From Sphingobacteriaceae bacterium (lineage in GTDB: Bacteria; Bacteroidota; Bacteroidia; B-17B0; Aurantibacillaceae): a stretch of 64,000 nucleotides of DNA. Positions 51,841 through 60,376 of the stretch are shown here, in pieces. Where the stretch lies: positions 496,001 to 560,000 of the forward strand of contig JADJXI010000004.1 in assembly GCA_016715905.1 (NCBI GenBank). Direction: 5' to 3'. Both the position numbers and the translations under genes were made by a program. Within the stretch, counting starts at the first letter, position 1. Each line of letters begins with the position of its first letter. The notes below the pieces were generated by a model, which ran no database searches, was not told the origin of the DNA, and saw nothing but the letters and a program-made list of their open reading frames with translations.

Positions 51841-53473
51841 ATTATTATTAATTAGCGGAATATCTTTTCTCTTAACCTTTGCTGGCGGTGTAAGCAACGC
51901 TCAAACTAAATACTGGGTAAAATTTAAAAACAAAAATGGCACCCCATACACTTTAAACAATCCTACGGCATACCTAAGCGGACAATCTTACCTAAGACGA
52001 ATTACCTATGCCATTAGTTTAGATAGTACAGATTTGCCTGTAACACCGGCTTATGTTTCTCAATTAAGTGCGGTACCTAATGTTACTTTAGTTTATGTTT
52101 CGAAATGGATTAATGGTGCTGTTGTGGCCATTACTAACACCAATGTACTTTCAACTATCAATAGTTTTTCTTTTGTAAATTCTACCGCACCGGTATCCAA
52201 ATATAAACTGAATAACATAACGGTTCCCGATGAACCTCAAAGTTATATCGGCAAAGGTACTGAAGCAGTTTCAACACCTTCACCATTTTACGGTGGTGCC
52301 TGGTGGCAAGCCAAACAATTAGGCGTAGAATGTTTACATAGTCAAGGTTATCGCGGACAAGGCATAACGATAGCCGTATTAGATGCCGGATTTAAAAATG
52401 TGGATATTAATCCGGTATTTGATAGTTTAAGAAACAGAAATGGAATATTAGGAACCCGTGATTTTGTAACAGGAGGCAATAGTGTTTATGAAGATGATAA
52501 CCACGGAGCCATGGTATTATCTTGTATGGCAGCCATAAAGCCGGGAACCATATGCGGTACAGCGCCTATGGCTAATTATTGGTTGTTAAGAACTGAAGAC
52601 GCGCCAACTGAAAAAATTGTTGAAGAATATAACTGGATTAGAGGAGCTGAATTTGCGGATAGTGTAGGAGCTGATATTTTAACTACATCTTTAGGTTATA
52701 CCACTTTTGATATACCTTCTCAAAATCACAGCTTTGCCGACTTAGACGGAAAAACAGCACATATGAGTATCGCTTCCACCATGGCTGCCCGTAAAGGCAT
52801 GTTTGTGTTAAATTCAGCAGGGAACGGAAACGGTGGCCCATGGCCAAAAATCGGAATACCTGCAGATGCAGATAGTATTTGTTCAGTTGGAGCAATTGAT
52901 AGTTTATCTAATGTGGCCGGATTTAGTTCATTGGGTCCAACTGCGGATGGAAGAATAAAACCGGATTTAGTAGCCCGAGGCTCAAAAGCCTGGGTAAGTT
53001 TTGTGAATGGAAGTTGCGGATATAGTAACGGAACTTCTTTCGCTTGTCCGATTTTAGCAGGAGCAGTAGCTTGTTTTTGGCAAGCACATAAAACTTACAA
53101 TTGTATAAAAGTGTTAGATACTTTACGAAATACGGCAACCTTTAGTTTAACACCAAATAATTCAAGGGGGTGGGGAAGACCTCAAATGTGTTTAATTCCT
53201 CCAATCGTAACCAATGCTGATGAGCTAAAAACGAAAAGCGATTTCAGAATTTTTCCAAATCCGTTTTCGTCCGAAATTACCATAGATTTACTTGCTGAAG
53301 GCGCAAAAAAAATCTCAATTACAAATTTGATTGGACAAACTATACAAGAACTTACAATAAATGAAAAGACCAAGCGACTAGATTTAAACTTGAACAACTT
53401 TTCTCCAGGCGTTTATTTTATTAAAGTTCAATCGGGGAATTATCACACCATTAAAAAAGTGATTAAAAATTAG
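51833..53473 (+). CDS. Secreted subtilisin-like (S8) serine protease with T9SS type A C-terminus, copy 1
   Basis: 546 residues from ATG 51833 (MNKLLLISGI), which overlaps the lipoprotein stop; in-frame starts at 51788 and 51827 would put extra residues before the signal peptide. Signal peptide ends near SNAQ. Catalytic Asp in AVLDAGF, His in YEDDNHGAMVLS, and Ser in NGTSFACPILAGA. The oxyanion Asn is in NSAGNGNG. The C-terminus FRIFPNPFSSEITIDLL to GVYFIKVQSG is a type A sorting domain. A secreted, cell-surface protease. A close paralogue follows after 7 bp. Confidence 0.92.
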   Translation: MNKLLLISGISFLLTFAGGVSNAQTKYWVKFKNKNGTPYTLNNPTAYLSGQSYLRRITYAISLDSTDLPVTPAYVSQLSAVPNVTLVYVSKWINGAVVAITNTNVLSTINSFSFVNSTAPVSKYKLNNITVPDEPQSYIGKGTEAVSTPSPFYGGAWWQAKQLGVECLHSQGYRGQGITIAVLDAGFKNVDINPVFDSLRNRNGILGTRDFVTGGNSVYEDDNHGAMVLSCMAAIKPGTICGTAPMANYWLLRTEDAPTEKIVEEYNWIRGAEFADSVGADILTTSLGYTTFDIPSQNHSFADLDGKTAHMSIASTMAARKGMFVLNSAGNGNGGPWPKIGIPADADSICSVGAIDSLSNVAGFSSLGPTADGRIKPDLVARGSKAWVSFVNGSCGYSNGTSFACPILAGAVACFWQAHKTYNCIKVLDTLRNTATFSLTPNNSRGWGRPQMCLIPPIVTNADELKTKSDFRIFPNPFSSEITIDLLAEGAKKISITNLIGQTIQELTINEKTKRLDLNLNNFSPGVYFIKVQSGNYHTIKKVIKN

Positions 53474-53480
53474 TTTTATT

Positions 53481-55109
53481 ATGAAAAAAATTCTACTTCT
53501 TACTTTTATTTGCAATTTAATTTTAATTGAACTTTCTGCTCAAACAAAATATTGGGTAAGATTCAATACAAAAAACGGAACACCTTATTCTATTTCAAAC
53601 CCTAGTGTTTTCTTAACCGCCCGCTCCATTCAGCGAAGAGTTGATTATAGCATCAATGTTCATGAAAGTGATTTGCCGGTTAATCCTTCATTCATCAGTC
53701 AAATTGCTTCAGTGCCGGGTGCCAATGTGATTTACGCATCTAAATGGCTGAATGGGGTAGTGATCAGCGCAACGAGCGCCGCTGTTTTAACGAGCATCAA
53801 TAATTTTTCTTTTGTATCGAGCACAACGCCGGTAACAAAATACAAAGTGAATTTTCCGGAAGTTTCAAATTCAGCTACTCCATTAAATTATCAAAGTAAA
53901 TCAAATGCAGCAACCCATTATTACGGCAGATCGTATTGGCAAAATAAACAATTAGGGCTAGATTGTATTCATGAACAAGGAAAAAAGGGGCAAGGGATTG
54001 TGATTGCGGTATTAGATGCAGGTTTCTCCGGTGTGGATATTAATCCGGTATTTGATAGTTTACGTGCGCGTGGAGGAATACTAGGCACACGTGATTTTGT
54101 TTCAGGAGGTAATTCGGTTTATGAAGATCATTTTCATGGTGCAGCTGTACTTTCAATAATGGCAGCCGTTGTTCCTAGCTTAATTGTAGGAACAGCGCCA
54201 CAAGCCGATTATTGGTTATTAAGAACAGAAGATGCTCCAACGGAAAAAATAATTGAAGAATATAATTGGATTAGAGGTGCTGAATTTGCAGATAGCGTTG
54301 GCGCCGATATCTTAACAACATCTTTAGGTTATACAGAATTTGATATTTCTTCTCAAAATCATACCTATGCTACCTTAAATGGCAAAACCGCGCCAATGAG
54401 CATTGCGGCCACAATGGCGGCAAGGAAAGGAATGTTAGTTTTAAATGCTGCCGGCAATGAAGGAAATAACCCGTGGAATTTTATAAGTGTACCAGCCGAC
54501 GCAGATAGCATTTGTACTGTTGGGGCTGTTGACAGTTTGGTTTTACATGCTAGCTTCAGCTCTAAAGGACCAACAGCGGATGGCCGAAGAAAACCTGATT
54601 TCAGTGCAAGAGGAGTCGCTACTTGGGTAAGTTGGCAATCCAATGGTGCTTGTGAAGCCGGAAATGGAACATCATACGCAACTCCGGCAGTGGCCGGTGC
54701 TTTAGCCTGCTTTTGGCAAGCCCATAAAAATTTTAATAACATCAAAGTAATTGATACGCTTAAAAAATCTTCTTCTCATCACATGAATCCGGATAACGAA
54801 GTAGGTTGGGGCATACCGACTATGTGCGCCATTCCGGTAGGATTAAATAAAAATAAATCAAATGAGCAAACCCAAAAATTAAAAGTCTATCCAAATCCAT
54901 TCACCAATAGTATTTCAATTTTTGTAGATGCTTTGAAAAACCAAACTTTTAAAATATCCATTTACAATGCAATAGGACAAGAAGTGTTTACATCTCAATC
55001 GGACTCGTACAATTTCAATTTGGATCTTACAGATTTGGGTAATGGTTTTTACTTTATTCATGTAAAATCACTTAATTATTCTGAAACCAAAAAAATAATC
55101 AAGAACTAA
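53481..55109 (+). CDS. Secreted subtilisin-like (S8) serine protease with T9SS type A C-terminus, copy 2
   Basis: 542 residues. Signal peptide to ELSAQTKYW. Catalytic Asp in AVLDAGF, His in YEDHFHGAAVLS, Ser in NGTSYATPAVAGA; oxyanion Asn in NAAGNEGNN. The C-terminus KVYPNPFTNSISIFV to GFYFIHVKSL is a T9SS type A domain. It matches copy 1 along its whole length (for example the shared LLRTEDAPTEK and DSVGADILTTSLGYT), so this is a tandem duplication that kept both active sites. It lies 7 bp after copy 1 and 3 bp before the MFS gene. Confidence 0.92.
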   Translation: MKKILLLTFICNLILIELSAQTKYWVRFNTKNGTPYSISNPSVFLTARSIQRRVDYSINVHESDLPVNPSFISQIASVPGANVIYASKWLNGVVISATSAAVLTSINNFSFVSSTTPVTKYKVNFPEVSNSATPLNYQSKSNAATHYYGRSYWQNKQLGLDCIHEQGKKGQGIVIAVLDAGFSGVDINPVFDSLRARGGILGTRDFVSGGNSVYEDHFHGAAVLSIMAAVVPSLIVGTAPQADYWLLRTEDAPTEKIIEEYNWIRGAEFADSVGADILTTSLGYTEFDISSQNHTYATLNGKTAPMSIAATMAARKGMLVLNAAGNEGNNPWNFISVPADADSICTVGAVDSLVLHASFSSKGPTADGRRKPDFSARGVATWVSWQSNGACEAGNGTSYATPAVAGALACFWQAHKNFNNIKVIDTLKKSSSHHMNPDNEVGWGIPTMCAIPVGLNKNKSNEQTQKLKVYPNPFTNSISIFVDALKNQTFKISIYNAIGQEVFTSQSDSYNFNLDLTDLGNGFYFIHVKSLNYSETKKIIKN

Positions 55110-55112
55110 TAC

Positions 55113-56369
55113 ATGAATTCTTCGTCCGCACCAAAATCTGTTATAAATAAAATTGTACTGGTTGCTGCCTTAGGCTATTTCGTTGATATTTACGATTTGG
55201 TATTGTTTGGAATGGAAAGAATATCAAGTTTACATGACTTATTAATAACTAACTATCCGGATAAGACCGAAAGAGATGCATTAGTTGCTTCTATAGGATC
55301 GAGCTTATTGAGTTATCAAATGATTGGGATGTTGGTTGGTGGAATTTTTTGGGGAGTACTTGGAGATAAAAAAGGTAGATTATCCGTTTTATTTGGCAGC
55401 ATTCTTGTTTATTCGTTAGCTAACATTGCTAATGGAATGATACAAGATACTTTTTGGTATGCCATACTTCGCTTCGTAAGTGGCTTTGGTCTTGCGGGCG
55501 AATTAGGAGCAGGAATTACATTGGTTAGTGAAACCATGAAAAAAGAGGATAGGGGTATAGGCACAACTGTAGTAGCCTCTGTTGGATTATTCGGTGCTGT
55601 AGTTGCCGGATTTACCACAATAGCGATTAATAATTGGAGAATGAGTTATTATATAGGAGGAGCTATGGGATTGCTTTTATTGTTTTTAAGAATTGGAGTT
55701 TTTGAAAGTGGAATGTTCAGTCATGTTAAAAACGATCAAACAATTAAAAAAGGAAATTTCTTTTACCTTTTTTCTCATCCAAAACTATTATTGAAGTACT
55801 TAAATATAATTTTAATTGCCATTCCGGTTTGGTTTGTTATGTTTTTTCTAGTGCAATTTGCGCCGGAAATGAGCAAGGCTTTAGGATTAGAAAATGGTCC
55901 GAAAGAGGCAAGGGTATCTATCATGATAGCCTATATAGGTATTACGATTGGAGATGTTGTTAGCGGTACTTTAAGCCAAAAAATTAAATCCCGAAAAAAT
56001 GTATTATTCTACTTTATAGCATTCACCTTGTTATTCTCCATACTCTATTATCTGTTCGCTCATATTTCAATTGTGGTGTTTTATACCTTAATATTTTGTG
56101 TTGGATTCGGAACAGGATATTGGGCCGTATTCATGAGCAGTGCCTCCGAATTATTTGGCACTAACATCAGAGCAACAGTTACTACAACTGCACCAAATTT
56201 TGTTAGAGGATCCGTAACTTTAATGGCAATTTCTCATGCCTCGTTAAAAAACAGTGTGGGATACATCAATTCATCAATCATTATTGGAAGTATTGTATTT
56301 GTACTTGCTTTTATTGCTTGTTACAAATTGGATGAAACATTTGCTAAGGATTTAAATTATACTGAATAA
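55113..56369 (+). CDS. MFS transporter (metabolite:H+ symporter-like)
   Basis: 418 residues with 12 predicted membrane segments. Loop 2-3 motif A (GGIFWGVLGDKKGRLSVLFG) fits the MFS signature G-x-x-x-D-x-x-G-R. Composition of the helices is like the metabolite:H+ symporter (sugar/proline-betaine) branch, but the substrate is unknown. It starts 3 bp after the second protease, so could import products of the secreted proteases, which is conjecture. It is followed 1 bp later by a CoA-binding gene. Confidence 0.85.
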   Translation: MNSSSAPKSVINKIVLVAALGYFVDIYDLVLFGMERISSLHDLLITNYPDKTERDALVASIGSSLLSYQMIGMLVGGIFWGVLGDKKGRLSVLFGSILVYSLANIANGMIQDTFWYAILRFVSGFGLAGELGAGITLVSETMKKEDRGIGTTVVASVGLFGAVVAGFTTIAINNWRMSYYIGGAMGLLLLFLRIGVFESGMFSHVKNDQTIKKGNFFYLFSHPKLLLKYLNIILIAIPVWFVMFFLVQFAPEMSKALGLENGPKEARVSIMIAYIGITIGDVVSGTLSQKIKSRKNVLFYFIAFTLLFSILYYLFAHISIVVFYTLIFCVGFGTGYWAVFMSSASELFGTNIRATVTTTAPNFVRGSVTLMAISHASLKNSVGYINSSIIIGSIVFVLAFIACYKLDETFAKDLNYTE

Positions 56370-56370
56370 T

Positions 56371-56733
56371 ATGAGCAAAAAAACATTAATAATCGGCGCA
56401 TCAACCAATCCGGAAAGATATAGTTATAAAGCATTGTTAAGTTTGCAAAATCACGGACATGAAGTTTTAGCCGCCGGAATTCAAGAAGGAGAGTTAAATG
56501 GGGTTAAATTTATTACAGATAAAAAACAAATAGCGGACATAGATACGGTAACATTATATGTAGGACCTAAGAATCAAACCGAATGGATACCTTATGTTTT
56601 ACAATTAAAACCAAATCGCTTGGTTTTTAATCCGGGCACTGAAAATCCGGATTTTTTTCAATTGGCTACAGCTGAAGGTATAGAGTGTATTGAGGCCTGT
56701 ACTTTAGTTATGCTTGGAATTGGCAATTATTAA
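56371..56733 (+). CDS. CoA-binding domain protein (YccU-like)
   Basis: 120 residues. Rossmann-like IIGASTNPERYSYKAL, then GHEVLAAGIQEGELNGVKF and GTENPDFFQLATAEGIE and ECIEACTLVML match the small CoA-binding (YccU/COG1832) family. It is thought to bind CoA or a related nucleotide; the function is open. It starts 1 bp after the MFS gene. Confidence 0.85.
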   Translation: MSKKTLIIGASTNPERYSYKALLSLQNHGHEVLAAGIQEGELNGVKFITDKKQIADIDTVTLYVGPKNQTEWIPYVLQLKPNRLVFNPGTENPDFFQLATAEGIECIEACTLVMLGIGNY

Positions 56734-56832
56734 AGTAACACTTTAAAGATTAGGTATTATTAATAAATGTTATTAAACAAGTTGATCTCAATAAGTTTAG
56801 GTAAAAATATTTATTTTTTTAGAAAAATACTA

Positions 56833-56840
56833 TAATTTTG
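56833..56840 (+). promoter_or_regulatory. Candidate -7 box for the YwqK-like gene
   Basis: TAATTTTG matches TAnnTTTG exactly, 14 nt before the ATG at 56855. No TTG at the usual distance. Confidence 0.4.
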
Positions 56841-56854
56841 ATATAGGATACTTC

Positions 56855-57583
56855 ATGAACAGAATAGTACATATAACTTCATTTATTTTATTTGCCGGGT
56901 CTTTTTATGCTCAGCGATTTGCCGATCAGGTACCTCAAATAAAAAGGTATCATCAGAATGAAGTATTAGATAGCATTGAAGGTATAAGTATTTACGATAA
57001 ATTGCTCGAATCTATTGGAGGCGACTCAATAAATTACAACAAGGCCGGATATAATATGCAAGGATGGAATGAAGATTATTACGTGAACGGCAAGCTTCTA
57101 CACAGAGGATATTATCGCGATGGCAAAGCAGTTATTTTTAAAAACTTTTATGAAAACGGCCAGTGTGAGCGTACAGTGATCAATCCCGACCCTTTAAGAT
57201 GTAACATTGATGTATTTTATGAAAATGGTAAACAAAAAAGACAAATAACGTATTACAACGGACTTCCTCAGAAAAAATACGAGTATTATAACAATGGTTT
57301 ACCAAAATATGCCGAAGAAAATGAGAAAGAACTAAAATACCTAACGGTTAAAAAAAGTTGGTACAGTAACGGACAAATTCAGAATTCTATAGAGCTAAAA
57401 GACGGAAAGATTAAAAAATACGATCAAAAATTGTATAGTGAGAATGGACAATTGTTAGAGGAAGGTACTTTAGTTTTGAATGAACGGGGAGATTATATTA
57501 AGGATGGAGCTTGGATCATTTACGATAAATCCGGAAAAAAGAAAGTTCTAAAATATAAAGAGGGCATTGTAACAGATAAATAG
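56855..57583 (+). CDS. Secreted YwqK/MORN-repeat-like protein
   Basis: 242 residues. Signal peptide (ILFAGSFYAQRF). From about residue 80 on, several copies of a Y-E/S-N-G-x short repeat are seen: FYENGQCERTV, FYENGKQKRQITYYNG, YYNNGLPKYAE, WYSNGQIQNSIELKDG, YSENGQLLEEGT. These are the beta-hairpin repeats of YwqK/MORN proteins. In databases they are often called antitoxin YwqK, but no toxin is adjacent. The signal peptide suggests export. Monocistronic. Confidence 0.82.
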   Translation: MNRIVHITSFILFAGSFYAQRFADQVPQIKRYHQNEVLDSIEGISIYDKLLESIGGDSINYNKAGYNMQGWNEDYYVNGKLLHRGYYRDGKAVIFKNFYENGQCERTVINPDPLRCNIDVFYENGKQKRQITYYNGLPQKKYEYYNNGLPKYAEENEKELKYLTVKKSWYSNGQIQNSIELKDGKIKKYDQKLYSENGQLLEEGTLVLNERGDYIKDGAWIIYDKSGKKKVLKYKEGIVTDK

Positions 57584-57658
57584 GTTTTGTTAACTAAAAT
57601 TTGTTATTAAAATAAGAAAAGCTTTTATTGTTCAATCAGTACTTAAAAGAGTTTTTTG

Positions 57659-57666
57659 TATATTTA
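57659..57666 (+). promoter_or_regulatory. Weak -7-like box for the 39-residue lipoprotein
   Basis: TATATTTA, 7 of 8 to TAnnTTTG, 15 nt before the small lipoprotein ATG. No -33 element at proper distance. Confidence 0.3.
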
Positions 57667-57681
57667 CAGGAATTAATTATT

Positions 57682-57801
57682 ATGAAGAAGATACTTTCAA
57701 TCGTTTTACTAAGTTTAGTTGTAGCAGGGAGTTTGGCATCATGCAAAAGTCATGAGAAATGTCCTGCTTATTCAAAATCTACCAAAAGCGTTAAATTATA
57801 A
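57682..57801 (+). CDS. Small lipoprotein of 39 residues
   Basis: ATG at 57682, TAA at 57799-57801. Signal peptide MKKILSIVLLSLVVAGSLAS with the lipobox LASC, then KSHEKCPAYSKSTKSVKL. Very small lipoproteins with a CP-x-Y motif are seen in other Bacteroidota. The mature part is only about 18 residues. A hairpin follows directly. Function unknown. Confidence 0.65.
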   Translation: MKKILSIVLLSLVVAGSLASCKSHEKCPAYSKSTKSVKL

Positions 57802-57810
57802 GAAACAGTA

Positions 57811-57842
57811 TATAATGTACTTAACAGGTACATTATATTTTA
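57811..57842 (+). terminator. Terminator of the small lipoprotein
   Basis: TATAATGTAC, 7-nt loop, GTACATTATA, then TTTTAA. The A-T-rich stem is weak in energy but perfect over 10 bp. Confidence 0.55.
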
Positions 57843-57883
57843 ATTAATCTATTTAACATAATGTTAATTATGTATGTTATTTA

Positions 57884-57918
57884 TAATAAAAATATCCCCA
57901 CAAATTGCAGGGATATTT
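57884..57918 (-). terminator. Terminator of the 57934-58365 lipoprotein
   Basis: Minus strand AAATATCCC, 11-nt loop, GGGATATTT, then TTATTAT. It lies 16 bp after the stop. Confidence 0.6.
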
Positions 57919-57933
57919 ATAAATACAATGCTG

Positions 57934-58365
57934 TTATTCAATAGTTAGCACTTCATTAGCAATACATCGGCAACTATACTCCTTTAATTTTTTGTTATTA
58001 TTCACACTATAATCAAGCATTAGCAACAAACCATTATCATCAATTAAGGTAACGCTGTTTGTAGTAACAACCTTACCCGGATTATAATAAATACTCACCT
58101 GATCTCCCGTTTTTACCTTTTTAACCGGGTAAACATCAGCCACACTGCCTTTAGCAGAAATTACTTCGGTACCATTAATTTTTATAATTAAGGTGTCCTT
58201 ATTTATTTTGTTTTCAGCTCTTGGAATTACGGATAACCAATATTCTATTACTTCTCTGCTTGGCTCAGCCGCTTCTGCTGGTGCCGGATCATCGATTTTC
58301 TTTTTACAGGCAAAGACTGCCAAAATCACAAAAAGAATTAATATGTTTTGCTTTATTTTTCTCAT
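57934..58365 (-). CDS. Lipoprotein of unknown function
   Basis: 143 residues from ATG 58365 (MRKIKQNILIL); an in-frame ATG at 58428 adds 21 residues before the signal peptide and is rejected. Lipobox AVFAC, followed by KKKIDDPAPAEAAEP. The rest is beta-rich (KINGTEVISAKGSVADVYPV, KTGDQVSIYYNPGK, VTLIDDNGLLLMLD) with two cysteines near the C-terminus (YSCRCI). No family is recognised. Divergent from the STAS-like gene. Confidence 0.75.
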   Translation of the reverse strand: MRKIKQNILILFVILAVFACKKKIDDPAPAEAAEPSREVIEYWLSVIPRAENKINKDTLIIKINGTEVISAKGSVADVYPVKKVKTGDQVSIYYNPGKVVTTNSVTLIDDNGLLLMLDYSVNNNKKLKEYSCRCIANEVLTIE

Positions 58366-58470
58366 GGTTATAGCAAAGATAAGGAATTTTAATATGAACT
58401 CTAACCAATCATCACTAAATTTACACATTCTGTTATGGTATAGGAAATCAAAAGAACTTTTAATTTATTT

Positions 58471-58884
58471 TTGTTTAGCTTGTTATATTTAATAAATATT
58501 CCCAAATCAGCACTTGAATCAGACCATTTTTATACCTGGATGGGAGATGATGGTATTTGTAGGACGGTAGCGAAAGCCAATGCAGAGGTAGATTTAAAGG
58601 CTGCACAGCAAAATACACGAATGGTTGAAACTTTCTACCAAAACAAGCAATACCCAATTTTAATCGATTCCAACAAGGTAAAATACATTACCCGTGAAGC
58701 TAGAAGCCACTTTTCAACTAAAAATCGTCAATCAGTAATCAATTCCATGGCCATTATAGTTAAATCTCCTATAAGTAGAGTTATCGGCAATTTTTTTATG
58801 GGTCTTAACAAACCAAATATACCGGCAAAGTTATTTGAAAACGAATCTTCTGCCGTTGCATGGTTGCAAAGCTATTTACATTGA
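58471..58884 (+). CDS. STAS/SEC14-like small protein next to a histidine kinase
   Basis: 137 residues from TTG 58471, the only start that keeps the family N-terminus (SALESDHFYTWMGDDG); ATG 58540 would cut 23 residues. It aligns with the 20339 gene: PILIDSNKVKYIT with AVLLDASKSLHQIT; FFMGLNKPNIPAKLF with FYINLVSKKQKHPTKIF; SAVAWLQSYL with EALAWLKERL. No signal peptide. The kinase gene overlaps its end by 25 bp (or 4 bp if that gene starts at TTG 58881), so the two are coupled. It probably modulates the kinase or its input, by analogy with STAS regulators; this is inference. Confidence 0.65.
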   Translation: MFSLLYLINIPKSALESDHFYTWMGDDGICRTVAKANAEVDLKAAQQNTRMVETFYQNKQYPILIDSNKVKYITREARSHFSTKNRQSVINSMAIIVKSPISRVIGNFFMGLNKPNIPAKLFENESSAVAWLQSYLH

Positions 58885-59672
58885 GTACAAAAATAAATTC
58901 AAAAATAGCCGCTGAACACACACTTTCTAATGAAATTTTAGAAGTAGTTATGCATTTTGCACGCTTAGATTTTTCTCAAAAAATAAAAGGCACTAGTGAT
59001 ATTGATGTATTAAATGCTATTAAAGTTGGAGTAAATATGCTGGGTGAAGAATTAGAACACTCGGTAATTTCACTAAAAGAAAAAGATCAAATATTAAAAG
59101 AAATTCATCATAGAGTTAAAAATAATTTACAGATAATTTCAAGTTTACTGAATCTGCAAAGTGAAAAAATTAACAACCCTGAATTTAATGCACTGGTATT
59201 GGACTGCAAAAACAGAATCAATTCAATCGCCTTAGTTCATGAATTACTATTGTCTTCTTTTAATTTTAAAAAAATTTCGGTTAATGATTATTTAAATAAA
59301 TTGTGTTTTAATTTATATGCATCTTTTAAAAAGGCAGATAGTAAAATTGAATTTGTATATGATATTCCTTCTGATTTCTTTCTTGACTCTGAACAAATTT
59401 TACCTCTGGGTTTAATTATAAACGAAGTGATTACCAATTCTTTAAAATACGCTTTTCCTGAAAACGCCGGAAGCATTCACATTTCAGCAAAAAAGCTTAA
59501 TGGTAAAAATTATATTAATATTAGTGACCATAGTTCTAAAATTGTAAAAGTTTTTCCAAAGTCACATAATAACAATTTAGGCGCACATCTTATTCCTATG
59601 TTAGTTGAGCAATTAGATGGAGAATTAGTGATTAATAAAGATGAAGGATACCATTATAATATCATTTTTTAA
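58860..59672 (+). CDS. Short cytoplasmic histidine kinase (HisKA_2 type)
   Basis: 270 residues from ATG 58860; a TTG at 58881 (TTGA overlap with the previous stop) is an alternative. HAMP-like region VMHFARLDFSQKIKG then GVNMLGEELEH, then the HisKA_2 phosphoacceptor helix EIHHRVKNNLQIISSLL (His83/84). The ATPase N box is PLGLIINEVITNSLKYAF. The G1 box NISDHSSKI lacks the usual D-x-G-x-G. The C-terminal G2-like segment NNLGAHLIPMLVEQLDGEL is present. No transmembrane segments or sensor domain, so input comes from a partner, such as the STAS-like protein. The OmpR-type regulator follows directly. Confidence 0.85.
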   Translation: MVAKLFTLSTKINSKIAAEHTLSNEILEVVMHFARLDFSQKIKGTSDIDVLNAIKVGVNMLGEELEHSVISLKEKDQILKEIHHRVKNNLQIISSLLNLQSEKINNPEFNALVLDCKNRINSIALVHELLLSSFNFKKISVNDYLNKLCFNLYASFKKADSKIEFVYDIPSDFFLDSEQILPLGLIINEVITNSLKYAFPENAGSIHISAKKLNGKNYINISDHSSKIVKVFPKSHNNNLGAHLIPMLVEQLDGELVINKDEGYHYNIIF

Positions 59673-60371
59673 TTGAATCAATATCGACATAAAATATTAC
59701 TTGCAGAAGATGAAGAATCTATTGCTAAAACTTTAATTCTGAATTTAAATTTAGCAGGCATTGATGTTGAATATGCCATGAATGGTGAACAGGCAATCGA
59801 AAGTTATAAAAAACTTGCCCCTTCCCTATCGATGGCCATTTTGGATATTATGATGCCGTTTAAAGATGGATTTCAAGTATATCATGATATCAAAAAAACC
59901 AATCCTGATTTTCCTGTAATTTTCTTAACTGCAAGAAATCAGGTTAATGATAAAATAAAAGGTTTGAAACTGGGTGCTGAAGATTATATTACTAAGCCTT
60001 TCGATTTAGAAGAGTTTTTATTACGAGTTCAGAATGTCTTAAAGCGTGTTAACACAAGTCCCATTTCCTCAATCTTTAGTTTTGGAGAATGCAATATAAA
60101 TTTTGATACTTATGAAATTACGGATATTGCCGGTCATCGGATGCCTTTATCAAAGCGCGAAATTGGATTTTTAAAACTGCTTACTTCACAACCTAATGTT
60201 GTTATTTCTCGCGACAAAATTATTGAGGAATTATGGGAAGATGATGAAAACGCTTCATCCAGAACGATTGATAATTACATTTTAGGATTTAGAAAAATAT
60301 TTGAGGTTGATCCTAAAAGTCCGATACACTTTATTTCGATACGTGGTGTTGGATATAAATTTGTGATGTAA
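59673..60371 (+). CDS. Response regulator, OmpR/PhoB family
   Basis: 232 residues. TTG start directly after the kinase TAA, in the same frame. Receiver domain: acidic pair in AEDEES (Glu12-Asp13), phospho-acceptor Asp58 in MAILDIMMP, Thr86 in FLTARNQ, Lys108 in YITKPFD. C-terminal winged helix from about 130 (LSKREIGFLKLL, RDKIIEELW, SSRTIDNYILGFRKIF, IRGVGYKFVM). It should be phosphorylated by the adjacent kinase and bind DNA. It ends 5 bp before the convergent SirB1-like gene. Confidence 0.93.
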   Translation: MNQYRHKILLAEDEESIAKTLILNLNLAGIDVEYAMNGEQAIESYKKLAPSLSMAILDIMMPFKDGFQVYHDIKKTNPDFPVIFLTARNQVNDKIKGLKLGAEDYITKPFDLEEFLLRVQNVLKRVNTSPISSIFSFGECNINFDTYEITDIAGHRMPLSKREIGFLKLLTSQPNVVISRDKIIEELWEDDENASSRTIDNYILGFRKIFEVDPKSPIHFISIRGVGYKFVM

Positions 60372-60376
60372 AAGAA

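Noticed and set aside
56855..57583. Toxin-antitoxin locus because YwqK-like proteins are often labelled antitoxins
   Set aside because: No partner toxin gene is adjacent and the protein has a signal peptide.
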